A stretch of DNA of 64,000 nt from Hyphomicrobiales bacterium (GCA_900469625.1 UBXV01000030.1:1-64000); one strand, 5' to 3'; counted from the first letter of the stretch, positions 10,041 to 19,342 are shown. Notes: generated by a model from the letters alone, not told the origin. Made by a program: numbers and translations.

Positions 10041-10239
10041 TCGCGCTCGAAACGCGGCAGCGATGTCGGAGGTCGGCAAGGCTCGGTTTGACGAGGACGA
10101 CCGGCGCATTCGGTGGCCGCAGGCAATGGACAGCCGTTCCTTGCGCTCCATTTGAAAGACCTTGGAGATTTCTCAGGCGCGACTGTCGGAAAGGCGCGTT
10201 GCCAGGCGTCTTCAAAACAGACAACAGTGGAGAACAGCG

Positions 10240-10890
10240 ATGACCGTGACCATCACCGCCTTCGAGCGCTCACCCGATCGCGGCAAGGGGCTGGCGCGTG
10301 ACATGCCCGTACGCTGGGCGCTCGAAGAAGTGGGGCAGCCCTATCGCGTTCGGCTCGTGTCGTTCGAAGCCCTGAAGCAGCCCGCGCATCTGGCCCTTCA
10401 GCCCTTCGGGCAGATCCCGACCTTTGAGGAGGGCGACCTGGCGCTGTTTGAGTCCGGGGCGATCGTGTTTCATATCGCGCAGCATCACGGCGGCCTTCTT
10501 CCGGACGATGCGGATGCTCGAGCCCGCGCGATCGCCTGGATGTTTGCAGCACAGGCCACGATAGAACCGCCGATCGTCGACCGCGAAGCCGCCAGGTTCC
10601 TCGAAAGCGACAAGTCCTGGTACGAAGAGCGTCGGTCGGGCGTTGAGCGACGCATCTCGAGACGGCTCGGCGACCTGTCCGCCCGGCTCGGCGATGCCGA
10701 TTGGCTCGATGGCGCCTTCAGCGCCGGTGACCTCATGATGATCACGGTGCTGCGCAGGCTGGAAAGTTCAGACCTGTTGAACCCATACCCCAACCTCTTG
10801 GCCTACGTTGCGCGCGGCAAGGCCCGGCCGGCCTTCCAACGTGCATTCGACGCGCAACTGGCCGTCTTCACCGCCGCCGCCTCGGGATGA
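10240..10890 (+). CDS. Glutathione S-transferase family protein
   Basis: This 216-residue protein has the two-domain GST outline. The thioredoxin-like N-terminus contains RWALEEVGQPY (about 27-37), the cis-Pro segment FGQIPTFEEGD and the glutathione gamma-glutamyl-binding ESGAI (Glu-Ser near 71-72). The C-terminal helical domain follows. The start has TGGAGA upstream. It is divergent from the GntR gene. The role is probably conjugation or thiol-dependent detoxification; the substrate cannot be predicted. Confidence 0.87.
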   Translation: MTVTITAFERSPDRGKGLARDMPVRWALEEVGQPYRVRLVSFEALKQPAHLALQPFGQIPTFEEGDLALFESGAIVFHIAQHHGGLLPDDADARARAIAWMFAAQATIEPPIVDREAARFLESDKSWYEERRSGVERRISRRLGDLSARLGDADWLDGAFSAGDLMMITVLRRLESSDLLNPYPNLLAYVARGKARPAFQRAFDAQLAVFTAAASG

Positions 10891-10910
10891 TCTGAACCAT
10901 GGCTACTGAC

Positions 10911-10928
10911 GTCCGCGAGATCGCGGAC
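10911..10928. terminator. Hairpin between convergent GST and EamA genes
   Basis: GTCCGCGA and TCGCGGAC form an 8-bp perfect stem with a two-base loop, in the 69-bp gap between two convergent stop codons. Only a short TT follows, so it is a weak bidirectional terminator candidate. Confidence 0.45.
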
Positions 10929-10959
10929 TTCAACGCCCCGGCGGCGGCCCGTTCCCGTA

Positions 10960-11871
10960 TCAGGGCCGCGCGAAATCGGACGATTTTTGCAGGACGGGCA
11001 AGAGCATGCCCATCGTCATGATGACGATCGCAGCAAGCTGGACAGGCGTCGGCATCTCACCGAGCACGGCCATGCCGGTCAGGGCGGTTGCGATCGGGAT
11101 GCAGGGCATGAACAGGGATGCGATCTGCGGACCGAGCTGTCGTATGGCGTAGGTGTAGAGGAATGTCGCCGCCGCGCCGGCAAGGAAGCCCTGGATCACG
11201 ATCTGCGCGCCAATCTCGCTTGCCGACGCCACACTCAGGCCGCTTGGCGCCAGACCATGCAGGAGCGGCAGCGGCAGGCACGACAACAGCACGACGGCCG
11301 CAGTGGCAGTCACGGGATCGACCGCCCACCGCCGCACAAGGATGGCATAGGTGGAAAACATCACGCCCGATGCGACAAACAACAGATCGCCAAATGCCGC
11401 GTCGGTTGCCTGCGGTCCTGAACCGAAAATAAAGATCAGGAGCCCGGCAATGATCGCAGCGATACCGATCACCCGTCGCCTGGACACAACATCCTTGAAG
11501 ACGAGACGAGAGAACACGAACGAACAGAAAACGATCGAGGCCGGACAAAGGGCGGCGGCGTGGGCGGCGGGCGCATGAGCCAGCCCCCAGTTGATCAGCA
11601 GCGGATAGGGCAGCCCCACCAGCGCTGCCAGGATCGAGGCGCGCCGCCATCCGAGCGCTCTGAGCTTTGTCAGGCCCGCGGTGCACAGGATCGGCAGGAA
11701 GATCAGGCCGGCCCCGGCAAAGCGCAAAGCCGAGATGTCAGCGGCAGTCAGTTGCTCACGCAAGCTGAAGCGGGCAGCGACGAACTGGATGGCGGTAATG
11801 CCCACCATCAGCAACCCGGCGATGATCGCGAGCTGTGTCTTTCGTCTCTCCGCTTCACCCGAACGGCCCAT
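10960..11871 (-). CDS. EamA/DMT-superfamily transporter (10 membrane helices)
   Basis: I start at 11871 (MGRSGEAERRK..., 303 residues) because GGAGG lies seven bases upstream. There are ten hydrophobic segments in two repeats, each resembling an EamA domain, with short loops, for example FAGAGLIFLPIL and VIGIAAIIAGLLIFIFG. Such proteins usually export amino acids or metabolites across the inner membrane. The gene is divergent from an Lrp/AsnC regulator, which is a common arrangement for amino-acid exporters, so an amino acid or related substrate is likely. Confidence 0.88.
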   Translation of the reverse strand: MGRSGEAERRKTQLAIIAGLLMVGITAIQFVAARFSLREQLTAADISALRFAGAGLIFLPILCTAGLTKLRALGWRRASILAALVGLPYPLLINWGLAHAPAAHAAALCPASIVFCSFVFSRLVFKDVVSRRRVIGIAAIIAGLLIFIFGSGPQATDAAFGDLLFVASGVMFSTYAILVRRWAVDPVTATAAVVLLSCLPLPLLHGLAPSGLSVASASEIGAQIVIQGFLAGAAATFLYTYAIRQLGPQIASLFMPCIPIATALTGMAVLGEMPTPVQLAAIVIMTMGMLLPVLQKSSDFARP

Positions 11872-11997
11872 GTAAACCTCCATTGCAACACGCGTGCGGG
11901 CTGTTGTGGAGCGGCTTTCCACCTCATCTCCTCGCCCTGTCATCAACGCAGGTTATTGCCGAGTCCACTGTTATGAAATACACAGATATTGCGTTAC

Positions 11998-12016
11998 TTG
12001 AGTGATAATCGCTCAA
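11998..12016. promoter_or_regulatory. Imperfect palindrome in the EamA/Lrp divergent promoter
   Basis: TTGAG-T-GATAATC-G-CTCAA is an inverted repeat with 5-bp outer arms and an AT-rich centre. It lies 28 bp before the Lrp-type start and 126 bp before the EamA start. Its size and symmetry fit an Lrp/AsnC binding site, which supports autoregulation and control of the exporter. Confidence 0.45.
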
Positions 12017-12044
12017 AATAGACACCGATACTGCGGATAATGAA

Positions 12045-12506
12045 ATGGAAGAACTCGACCTCATAGATCGTCGCCTGCTGCGTTTGCTGCAGGAGGACGG
12101 CCGGCGCACGACGCTCGACCTGGCCAATCGGGTCGGACTGTCCCCGACGGGCACCAGCCTGCGCGTCAAACGGCTTTTCCGCGAACGCTTCATCACTGCG
12201 GTCAGGGCCGTTCTCGATCCGCAGAAGATCGGACGGGGAACGCTGGTGTTCATTCAGGTTCGGCTCGACCAGACCTCTCCACACGTCTTCGACCGGTTCG
12301 CGGAGGCGGTGGCGAAGGCGCCGGAGGTGCTGGAGTGCCATATGGTCGTCGGCGGCTTCGACTATCTGGTCAAGGCGCGGATCGCCGACATGTCGGTGTT
12401 TCAGGATTTCCTGCAGCGCGTGATCCTGCCGCTTCCCGGCGTCCGGGAGACGCACACCTATGCGTCGGTGGCGGACGTCAAGCCGGATACGGTGCTTCCG
12501 GTGTGA
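12045..12506 (+). CDS. Lrp/AsnC-family transcriptional regulator
   Basis: This 153-residue protein has an N-terminal helix-turn-helix (DLIDRRLLRLLQEDGR... LANRVGLSPTG, about 4-45) followed by the RAM ligand-binding domain (residues about 67-145, with VVGGFDYLVKARIAD). The length is standard for the family. It is divergent from the EamA exporter and is its likely regulator, responding to an amino acid. The intergenic region of 173 bp holds a candidate binding palindrome. Confidence 0.92.
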   Translation: MEELDLIDRRLLRLLQEDGRRTTLDLANRVGLSPTGTSLRVKRLFRERFITAVRAVLDPQKIGRGTLVFIQVRLDQTSPHVFDRFAEAVAKAPEVLECHMVVGGFDYLVKARIADMSVFQDFLQRVILPLPGVRETHTYASVADVKPDTVLPV

Positions 12507-12543
12507 GCCAGTCCGCCAGGCCTCGTGGGGCCGTGTCGGGTAC

Positions 12544-14028
12544 CTATCGCGCCTGCCCGATCGATGGATGGGCTGCCAGTTCGGCGACGCGGGCAAGATC
12601 CTGCGCAAACCGGGCAGTCTCCTCCTCCCGCCGCCCCGCATCGGGGATGCGCAGCAGGAAGGACGGATGCACGGTGACGAACACGCCAGGGCCACTTTCC
12701 GGGTAAAGGATCTGCCCGCGCACGTCGGCGATCTTCGGACGCGCGCCGGTCAGCGCGAACAGGGCCGTCGCCCCCATCGCCACCACCAGCCGCGGCTTGA
12801 CCAGCGCAAGCTCAAGGTCGAGCCACCATCGGCAATGTTCCACCTCGCCGGCATCAGGCCTTTGATGCAGGCGCCGCTTGCCGCGCATCTCGTACTTGAA
12901 ATGCTTGACGGCGTTGGTGACGTAGAGCGATTTCCGGTCGAGCCCGACTTGCTGCGCCACCGTATCGAACAGCTTGCCCGCCGGTCCGACGAAGGGTCTG
13001 CCGGCAAGATCCTCCTGATCTCCCGGCTGTTCGCCGACGATCATCACCGGAGCGTCGGGCGGCCCTTCACCGAACACCGTGCGCGTGGCGTTGCAGTGAA
13101 GCGGGCAGCGCGTGCAGCCGGCGGCTTCCGCCCGGACGTCCTCCAGGGTCATTCGCGAGGACGGTACCACGCTGCCCTGCCCGTCCGGGGCAGGTCGAAC
13201 ACGCGCATGAAAGGCAGGTGGATCGGTTGCCGCCCGCTCGGCCATCGCCGCGACGCTCGCCTCAGCGCCGGCGATCATCGCGGGAATGAGCGAGGCCTCC
13301 GGCAGGTTCTTCCAGTACTTCTTCGGCATTTCCGACTGCATCGCCCTCACCTTCAGTCGCGCCGGATTGAAGATGCTGGAAAAATAGGTGCGCCAGAGGT
13401 CTTCGGTATCGTCCGACATCGGCGATTTTTGCCCTGGTGCCGACGACACCTCCATAACCGCGCCATCCCAGGCGGCGACGCCGCGCGGTGTCGCGATCAT
13501 CCAGTCCATGTCGAAGAAGCGACGCTGGAAGAACGGCGCGACCCGGGCAACGACGTAATGATCCGGCTCGAACCAGGCGACGAAGCGTCGGCGCTCGCTT
13601 CCTGCGCGATGTCCGACCTCCTTGAACCGGACGAAGGCCGTCATCTTGTGGCTGTCGCGCCGCACCGACTTCACCAGGCCATTGAGCATGGCGACGTCTT
13701 CATCGGTTGTGAGCGAAAGCAGATTTCTATCCCGCTGCAATCGATTAAGGACGCGGTAGAGAATGGCGAAGCGAGCCGGATCGGCGTGACAGATGGCGGC
13801 AGCCGCGGTGTCGAGGAACGACTTCGGCACCGTCAATGTCGATGTCGCGCTCACGGTCGGCGCGGGCACTTGCCGCCCGTCCGCACCCCGATCGAACAGG
13901 TCGCTACCCGCATCGGCATTCTCCCGCCAATCGACAGCCTCGGGCGGCACGCCCGAGATCAGCAGCCTGCGCGCCGCCTCGCGCCATTCAGTGAAATCTC
14001 CCCGCCCTTCAAGGGTCACGACCGGCAT
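12544..14028 (-). CDS. DUF4130 - UdgX-type uracil-DNA glycosylase fusion
   Basis: This 494-residue protein has two parts. Residues about 1-260 match the DUF4130 'DNA metabolism' domain. Residues about 290-485 are a UDG fold with motif A GEQPGDQED (332-340), GRPFVGPAG, the loop KRRLHQ with His388, and motif B TVHPSFLLR. The KRR-I/L-H loop is the hallmark of UdgX, whose His forms a covalent bond with the abasic sugar after uracil excision in the mycobacterial enzyme. Cys305 and Cys308 (CTRC) fit Fe-S ligands. The ATG shares one base with the stop of the radical-SAM gene (TGATG), so the two are coupled. Confidence 0.88.
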   Translation of the reverse strand: MPVVTLEGRGDFTEWREAARRLLISGVPPEAVDWRENADAGSDLFDRGADGRQVPAPTVSATSTLTVPKSFLDTAAAAICHADPARFAILYRVLNRLQRDRNLLSLTTDEDVAMLNGLVKSVRRDSHKMTAFVRFKEVGHRAGSERRRFVAWFEPDHYVVARVAPFFQRRFFDMDWMIATPRGVAAWDGAVMEVSSAPGQKSPMSDDTEDLWRTYFSSIFNPARLKVRAMQSEMPKKYWKNLPEASLIPAMIAGAEASVAAMAERAATDPPAFHARVRPAPDGQGSVVPSSRMTLEDVRAEAAGCTRCPLHCNATRTVFGEGPPDAPVMIVGEQPGDQEDLAGRPFVGPAGKLFDTVAQQVGLDRKSLYVTNAVKHFKYEMRGKRRLHQRPDAGEVEHCRWWLDLELALVKPRLVVAMGATALFALTGARPKIADVRGQILYPESGPGVFVTVHPSFLLRIPDAGRREEETARFAQDLARVAELAAHPSIGQAR

Positions 14029-15260
14029 CAGAACAGATCCAGCTGTTCCGGCTTGGGATCGAACATCGTGCGCAGGTCGGATCGGTCGATCAGCCTGTGT
14101 GGCGTCCACCCTTCGGCCACGAGAAACGAACGCACTTTTTTGACGGAGATGTGCAGGCGCGCGAGATCCTCCAATCTCAGGCGACGCAGACGACGCGCCG
14201 ACAGGATCGCCTTGACGCTCTTGGTGCCGAGGCCGGGCACACGCCAGAGCGCCTCACGCGTCGCGGAATTGACATCAAGTGGAAAGAACTGCCGGTTGGC
14301 CAGAGCCCAGGCGAGTTTCGGGTCGAGTTTGAGATCCAGCATGCCGTCCGGCTGGTCGGCTGTGATCTCGTCGATCTCGAAACCGTAGAAGCGGTAGAGC
14401 CAGTCGGCCTGATAGAGCCTGTGTTCGCGCATCATCGGCGGCTTGATCAGCGGCAGCTTGCGCGACGCATCGGGAATGGGACTGAAGGCGGAGTAATAGA
14501 CCCGGCGCAAACCATAGCTGCCGTAGAGCCTGGCGCTGGTGGCAAGAACGACGCGATCGTTAGCCTGGTCGGCGCCGACGATCATCTGGGTGCTTTGCCC
14601 GGCCGGCACGAAGCGTTGCCTTCTCTTGGTCTGCAGCGTCGGATCATTGGCCGCGTCGATCTTCAGCCTCAGCTCCCCCATCGAGCGGCGGATGTTGCCC
14701 GGCCGCTTTTCCGGCGCGTAGCGGGCAAGGCCGGCATCGGTCGGCAGTTCGATGTTGATGGACAAGCGATCGGCATAAAGACCGGCCTGCTCCACCAGCA
14801 GCGGCGATGCCTCGGGAATGGATTTCAGATGGATATAGCCCGAGAAATTGTGGTCGACGCGCAAGGCGCGGGCAATGCGAACCATTTCCTCCATCGTGTA
14901 GTCGGACGAACGGATAATCCCCGACGACAGAAACAGTCCTTCGATATAGTTGCGCCGATAGAACTCCATCGTCAGCCAGACGACCTCTTCCACCGTAAAC
15001 CTGGCCCGCTCGACATTGCTCGAGGAGCGATTGATGCAATAGGCGCAATCGTAGATGCAGAAATTCGTCATCAGGATCTTGAGGAGCGAAATGCACCGGC
15101 CGTCCGGGGCATAGGCGTGGCAGATGCCGGATCCTTCAGTCGAGCCAAGCCCGCCGGTATCCGCAGAGCTTCGCTTCACGGTTCCACTCGAAGCGCACGA
15201 GGCGTCGTACTTTGCCGCATCCGAAAGGATGGCGAGCCGTTCTTTGAGGGACTTTTTCAT
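14028..15260 (-). CDS. DNA modification/repair-associated radical SAM protein
   Basis: This 410-residue protein belongs to the radical-SAM family that travels with UDG/DUF4130 proteins. The Fe-S cysteines are Cys68, Cys72 and Cys75 (CIYDCAYC). A C-terminal helix-hairpin-helix (VNSATREALWRVPGLG, about 335-360) suggests DNA binding. The family's chemistry is not established. It is the first gene of a two-gene operon with the UdgX fusion. A LexA-type box begins five bases upstream of its ATG, so expression on DNA damage is expected. Confidence 0.9.
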   Translation of the reverse strand: MKKSLKERLAILSDAAKYDASCASSGTVKRSSADTGGLGSTEGSGICHAYAPDGRCISLLKILMTNFCIYDCAYCINRSSSNVERARFTVEEVVWLTMEFYRRNYIEGLFLSSGIIRSSDYTMEEMVRIARALRVDHNFSGYIHLKSIPEASPLLVEQAGLYADRLSINIELPTDAGLARYAPEKRPGNIRRSMGELRLKIDAANDPTLQTKRRQRFVPAGQSTQMIVGADQANDRVVLATSARLYGSYGLRRVYYSAFSPIPDASRKLPLIKPPMMREHRLYQADWLYRFYGFEIDEITADQPDGMLDLKLDPKLAWALANRQFFPLDVNSATREALWRVPGLGTKSVKAILSARRLRRLRLEDLARLHISVKKVRSFLVAEGWTPHRLIDRSDLRTMFDPKPEQLDLF

Positions 15261-15264
15261 TTAT

Positions 15265-15279
15265 GTTCACTATATGTTC
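15265..15279. promoter_or_regulatory. Candidate LexA (SOS) box, GTTC-N7-GTTC
   Basis: GTTC-ACTATAT-GTTC is an exact match to the alphaproteobacterial LexA site GTTC-N7-GTTC. It is read on the plus strand and lies 5-19 bp upstream of the radical-SAM ATG at 15260. A repressor here would block transcription or clearance of the repair operon. The exact spacing and the DNA-repair product make a chance match unlikely. Confidence 0.72.
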
Positions 15280-15438
15280 CGAAGCACTCCAAGTCAATGT
15301 CGATCGCGCGATCGCATGCCGAAGAAAGGCAAAGCCGACGAAGGGTCAGACACACCCGAACGCGCGCCGCTGCCCGCCTCCCTGTTGCGCAACGTCGCCC
15401 CGCGCTATTGTGAGGACCGCGCGGTGGAGGTTTTCGGC

Positions 15439-15969
15439 ATGGCAAAGCTCGTCTTTGGAATGAACCAGTCGCTCGACGGCTACGTCGACCACACGAAAAT
15501 GGCGACGGGCCCCGAGCTTTTCCGGCATTGGACGGAACATGTGGGCGGTCTTGCGGGCAGCGTATACGGTCGCCGCATGTACGAGACCATGCGCTATTGG
15601 GACGAAGACCGTCCGGAATGGAGCGCAGAACATCGTAAATTCGCGCTGGCCTGGCGGCGCCAGCCGAAATGGGTCGTGTCGCGATCCTCGGCGTCGGTCG
15701 GCCCCAATGCCACCCATGTCGAGGGGGACATCGAGACGACGATCCGCGACCTCAAGGTTCGGCTCGCTGGCGAGATTGCCATTTCCGGCCCGGACCTGGC
15801 CGGAAGCCTGAGCGACCTCGGCCTGATCGACGAATATCGCCTCTATCTCCACCCGGTCGTGCTTGGTGGCGGCAAGCCATTTTTCGCCGGCCCCAGACCG
15901 CCGCTCCGCCTTGTGGCAACCGACCGCGTCGGCGAGGACGTGATCCGGTTGACCTATGTTCCCGTGTGA
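15439..15969 (+). CDS. Dihydrofolate-reductase-like protein (RibD C-terminal family)
   Basis: The start at 15439 (MAKLVFGMNQSLDGYVDH, 176 residues) has GGTGGAGG eight bases upstream. SLDGYV, the glycine-rich region AISGPDLAGSL and the C-terminal LHPVVLGGGKPFF are typical of the RibD_C/DHFR-like fold. This family contains riboflavin-pathway reductases and many stand-alone NADPH-binding proteins of unknown role (YyaP/YwjB type). The frame is open upstream, but no start there has a ribosome site. It is divergent from the SOS operon and I see no sign that it belongs to it. Confidence 0.85.
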   Translation: MAKLVFGMNQSLDGYVDHTKMATGPELFRHWTEHVGGLAGSVYGRRMYETMRYWDEDRPEWSAEHRKFALAWRRQPKWVVSRSSASVGPNATHVEGDIETTIRDLKVRLAGEIAISGPDLAGSLSDLGLIDEYRLYLHPVVLGGGKPFFAGPRPPLRLVATDRVGEDVIRLTYVPV

Positions 15970-15991
15970 CTGCGCCTTCTCCTGAGGGGGG

Positions 15992-16021
15992 GTCGGCGCC
16001 GCGCTTCCACGCGGCGCCGAC
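15992..16021. terminator. GC-rich hairpin between convergent genes
   Basis: A 12-bp perfect stem (15992-16003 with 16010-16021) and a six-base loop fill the 56-bp gap between two convergent genes. It is a probable bidirectional terminator, although no long T-run is present. Confidence 0.6.
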
Positions 16022-16025
16022 ATCG

Positions 16026-18476
16026 CTACGCTTTAACGCGCAGCCCCTTCGGATCGTAAGCCGGCGAAAGATGGACGGTTGCCGGGAAGCGGACGCCTGC
16101 GAGCTCGACTTCGAAGCGACCGCTTTCCAGGAACGCCCTGTCAACGCCCGAACCTTGCTCGATCAGGCAAAGGGCGACGGAGCGGCCAAGCGTGTGCCCA
16201 TAGGCCGCCGAACGGACCTCGCCGGCTGGCTTGCCGTCGCAAAGGACCAGTTCGCCGCCCCACAACATCGGTGACGGATCATCGACGGTCAGCTGCACGA
16301 TGCGTCGCGTCTGAACGCTCTTCTCTCTCGCAGCGATCACCGCGTCGCGACCGATGAAACCGCCCGATTTGTCGAGAGACAGCGCAAAGGACAGGCCGGC
16401 CTCGTAAGGCGTGATATCCGGCGTCAGCTCTCGGCTCCAGGCACGATAGCCCTTCTCCAGACGGAGCGCTTCCAGCGCATAGTAGCCGCAATCGCGCAGC
16501 TCGAAATCGCGCCCGACCTCATGCAGCGCCTCGTAGACGCCGACGGCGAACTCCGTCGGCACAATCAGCTCCCAGCCGAGTTCGCCGACATAGGTCATGC
16601 GGTTGGCGTAGGCCGTGGCGTAGCCGATATCGATCTCCCTGACCGTCGCGAAGGGAAAGGCGGCATTGGAGAGGTCGGCCGACGTCAGCCGCGACAGGAT
16701 CTCCCGCGCATGCGGGCCCATCAGCGCGAGGACCGCATAGGCGGAGGTGAGGTCGGTCAGCGTCACATGCGCGTCTGCGGGCAGGTTCTTGCGAATCCAG
16801 TCGGCATCGTGCACCGGTTGCGCCGAACCGGTGATCAGCAGGAAGCGGTCCGCCGAAAGCCGCAACACGGTCAGGTCGCTTTCATAGCCGCCCCGGGCAT
16901 TGAGGAGACCGGTATAGATCGAGCGGCCGACGGCAACGTCGATATCGGCAGCGCAGATGCGATTGAGAGCAGAGGCCGCGTCGCGCCCCTGGACGAGCAG
17001 TTTTGCAAAGGAGGTTTGGTCGAAAATACCGGCCGCCTCGCGCGTCGCCTTCATCTCGCGCTTGACCGCCTCGTGCCAGTTCTGCCGGCCGAAGGCGTAG
17101 GCCGTCACCGGCTCTTCTCCTTCTGAGGCAAACCAGTTGGCCCGCTCCCAACCCATCTTGGAGCCGAAGCAGGCGCCCTTGGCCGCCAGCCGGTCGTAGA
17201 GCGGCGAGCGGCGGAAGGGTCGGGCCGTGTCCAGCTCGCGGTTCGGCCAGGGCATGGCATAGTGCAGCCCGAGCGTCTCCTTGACGCGGTCGTGCAGCCA
17301 GCGCGGGTTGTTGTTGAAATTGGCGAAGCGGCGAATGTCGACCGGCCAGAGATCCATGGTCGGCGCACCGTTGACGATCCACTCGGCAAGCGCCCGCCCG
17401 GCGCCGCCGGCGCTGGCGATGCCCATCGAATTGAAGCCGGCGCCGACGTAGAAATTCTTCAGTTCCGGTGCCTCGCCGAGAATGAAATTGTTGTCGGGAG
17501 TAAAGCTCTCGGGCCCGTTGTAGAATTTCTTCACCTGCGATGTCGCCAGTTGCGGCACCCGCTGCAAGGCGCTCTGCATCAGGTTTTCAAACTGGTCCCA
17601 GTCGTCGGGCAGCAGGGCGAACTCGAAATCGTCGGGAATGCCGGCCATGCCCCATGGCTTCGCCTCCGGCTCGAAGCCGCCCATGACCAGGCCGCCGACC
17701 TCCTCCTTGAAGTAGATGTAACCGTCGGGATCGCGCATGACCGGCAGGTCCGGATGCACGCCTTCGATCCTGTCGGTGACGATGTACATGTGCTCGGCCG
17801 AATGCAGCGGCACCGACACGCCACACATCTGACCGACCTTGCGCGCCCATTGCCCGGCGCAATTGACGACGATCTCGGCCGAGATCGTGCCCTGATCGGT
17901 TTCGACACCGGTCACCACGCCATCGGCAACGGAAATTCCCGTCACGCGCACGCGCTCGATGATGCGCGCGCCGCGGTTGCGCGCGCCCTTGGCCAGCGAC
18001 TGCGTCAGGTCGGTCGGATTGGCCTTGCCGTCACCGGGCAGCCAGACGGCACCCGCAAGATCGTCGATCGCCATCACCGGCCAGAGGTCCTGGGCCTCCC
18101 TCGGCGAGATCACCTCGATGGCAACGCCCTGGGCACGGGCGGAGGCGGCGGTGCGCTTCAACACGGTCATGCGGTCGGCGGTTCTCGCCACCGAGACCGA
18201 GCCGCAATTCTTCCAGCCGGTGGCAAGCCCGGTTTCGGCCTCCAGCTCGCTATAGAGCTGGGTCGAATATTTGATCAGGCTCGTCATGTTGGCGTGACTG
18301 CGCAGCTGGCCGACAAGGCCGGCCGCGTGCCAGGTGGTGCCACCGCTCAGCTGCCCCTGCTCCAGAAGCACGACGTCGGTCCAGCCGAGCCGGGTGAGAT
18401 GATAGGCCACCGAACAGCCGATAATGCCGCCGCCGACAATGACGACCTGTGCCTGCGTTGGAAAATTCTGCGCCAT
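16026..18476 (-). CDS. Dimethylglycine/sarcosine dehydrogenase-like FAD oxidoreductase with GcvT domain
   Basis: I start at 18476 (MAQNFPTQAQ..., 816 residues), seven bases after GGAGG. The N-terminal half is a DAO-type FAD domain: VVIVGGGIIGCSVAYHL (about 10-26), then SGGTTWHAAG, whose His matches the residue that binds FAD covalently in dimethylglycine dehydrogenase. Residues about 430-810 form the folate-binding aminomethyltransferase (GcvT) domain. Such enzymes demethylate N-methylated glycines and hand the one-carbon unit to tetrahydrofolate. A DeoR repressor lies just upstream on the same strand. The precise amine substrate is uncertain. Confidence 0.9.
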   Translation of the reverse strand: MAQNFPTQAQVVIVGGGIIGCSVAYHLTRLGWTDVVLLEQGQLSGGTTWHAAGLVGQLRSHANMTSLIKYSTQLYSELEAETGLATGWKNCGSVSVARTADRMTVLKRTAASARAQGVAIEVISPREAQDLWPVMAIDDLAGAVWLPGDGKANPTDLTQSLAKGARNRGARIIERVRVTGISVADGVVTGVETDQGTISAEIVVNCAGQWARKVGQMCGVSVPLHSAEHMYIVTDRIEGVHPDLPVMRDPDGYIYFKEEVGGLVMGGFEPEAKPWGMAGIPDDFEFALLPDDWDQFENLMQSALQRVPQLATSQVKKFYNGPESFTPDNNFILGEAPELKNFYVGAGFNSMGIASAGGAGRALAEWIVNGAPTMDLWPVDIRRFANFNNNPRWLHDRVKETLGLHYAMPWPNRELDTARPFRRSPLYDRLAAKGACFGSKMGWERANWFASEGEEPVTAYAFGRQNWHEAVKREMKATREAAGIFDQTSFAKLLVQGRDAASALNRICAADIDVAVGRSIYTGLLNARGGYESDLTVLRLSADRFLLITGSAQPVHDADWIRKNLPADAHVTLTDLTSAYAVLALMGPHAREILSRLTSADLSNAAFPFATVREIDIGYATAYANRMTYVGELGWELIVPTEFAVGVYEALHEVGRDFELRDCGYYALEALRLEKGYRAWSRELTPDITPYEAGLSFALSLDKSGGFIGRDAVIAAREKSVQTRRIVQLTVDDPSPMLWGGELVLCDGKPAGEVRSAAYGHTLGRSVALCLIEQGSGVDRAFLESGRFEVELAGVRFPATVHLSPAYDPKGLRVKA

Positions 18477-18559
18477 GAAACAGCCTCCCGAAGCCATGGA
18501 AAGCCAAACCATAACAACGAAAACGCAAATAACAAGACAAAAAGTTACAAATGATTACA

Positions 18560-19342
18560 TCACGTCGCAACGATCAGGCCTGGGCCGCGCCTTGCCAGCG
18601 CCTCGCAGATCGCCGGCGCCGGCCTCGTATCGACGATGACGCCGGTTGCCCCCTCGAAACGCGGGATGCGCAGCGGCGTCAGCCGACCGAACTTCGAGCT
18701 GTCGAGAATGAAATAGGCCTTGGCCGCCATCGCGATCATCCGCGAGCGCTGCTCGGCGCCGTTGCGGGTAAAGTCCGTCACCTCGCCGTCGGGCGACAAT
18801 CCGCCGCCACCGAGAAAGGCGACGTCCACGCGGAAGTGGCTGATGGCCTCCAGCGCGTCGATGCCGACGGCCGCTTCTTCCGCCGGATCGATCTCGCCGC
18901 CGAGCATATGGACCCGCACCAGCGGCTGGCGGCACATCTGCAGCGCAATTGACAGGGAAGTGGTACAAATTGTTAGGTTTTTCCGCTCCGCCAGCGCATG
19001 CGCCACCGCAAGCGTCGTCGTACCGGAATCAAGAAACACCACCATGCCGTCGCGCACGAGCGCCGCTGCCGCCCGGCCGATCTTCGCCTTGGCCGCCGCA
19101 TTTTCCCCGCGCCGTTCGGTAAAGGCAGCCTCCGTCGGCTCGAACAGCGTTGCGCCACCGTGGACGAGCTCAAGCTGGCCGCGCTCGGCCAGATGCTTCA
19201 GGTCGCGCCGGATCGTCTGTCGCGAGACATCGAAGTGGTCTGCAAGCTCCGTGATACTGACGGTGCCGTCGGCAGCCAGCCGGCGCAGGATCTCACCATG
19301 ACGACGGGGCGCAAGGGCGCGGCTATTCTGTGGATCTGACAT
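18560..19342 (-). CDS. DeoR-family transcriptional regulator
   Basis: I start at 19342 (MSDPQNSRAL..., 260 residues). The N-terminal DeoR helix-turn-helix is clear (RHGEILRRLAADGTVSITELADHF... VSRQTIRRDLKHL, about 14-60). The C-terminal DeoRC sensor domain contains FLDSGTTTLAVAHAL and a GGGGLS loop, and normally binds a phosphorylated sugar or related effector. It is 83 bp upstream of the dimethylglycine-dehydrogenase-like gene on the same strand and divergent from an AraC-type gene. It may repress the dehydrogenase; its effector is not predictable. Confidence 0.9.
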   Translation of the reverse strand: MSDPQNSRALAPRRHGEILRRLAADGTVSITELADHFDVSRQTIRRDLKHLAERGQLELVHGGATLFEPTEAAFTERRGENAAAKAKIGRAAAALVRDGMVVFLDSGTTTLAVAHALAERKNLTICTTSLSIALQMCRQPLVRVHMLGGEIDPAEEAAVGIDALEAISHFRVDVAFLGGGGLSPDGEVTDFTRNGAEQRSRMIAMAAKAYFILDSSKFGRLTPLRIPRFEGATGVIVDTRPAPAICEALARRGPGLIVAT

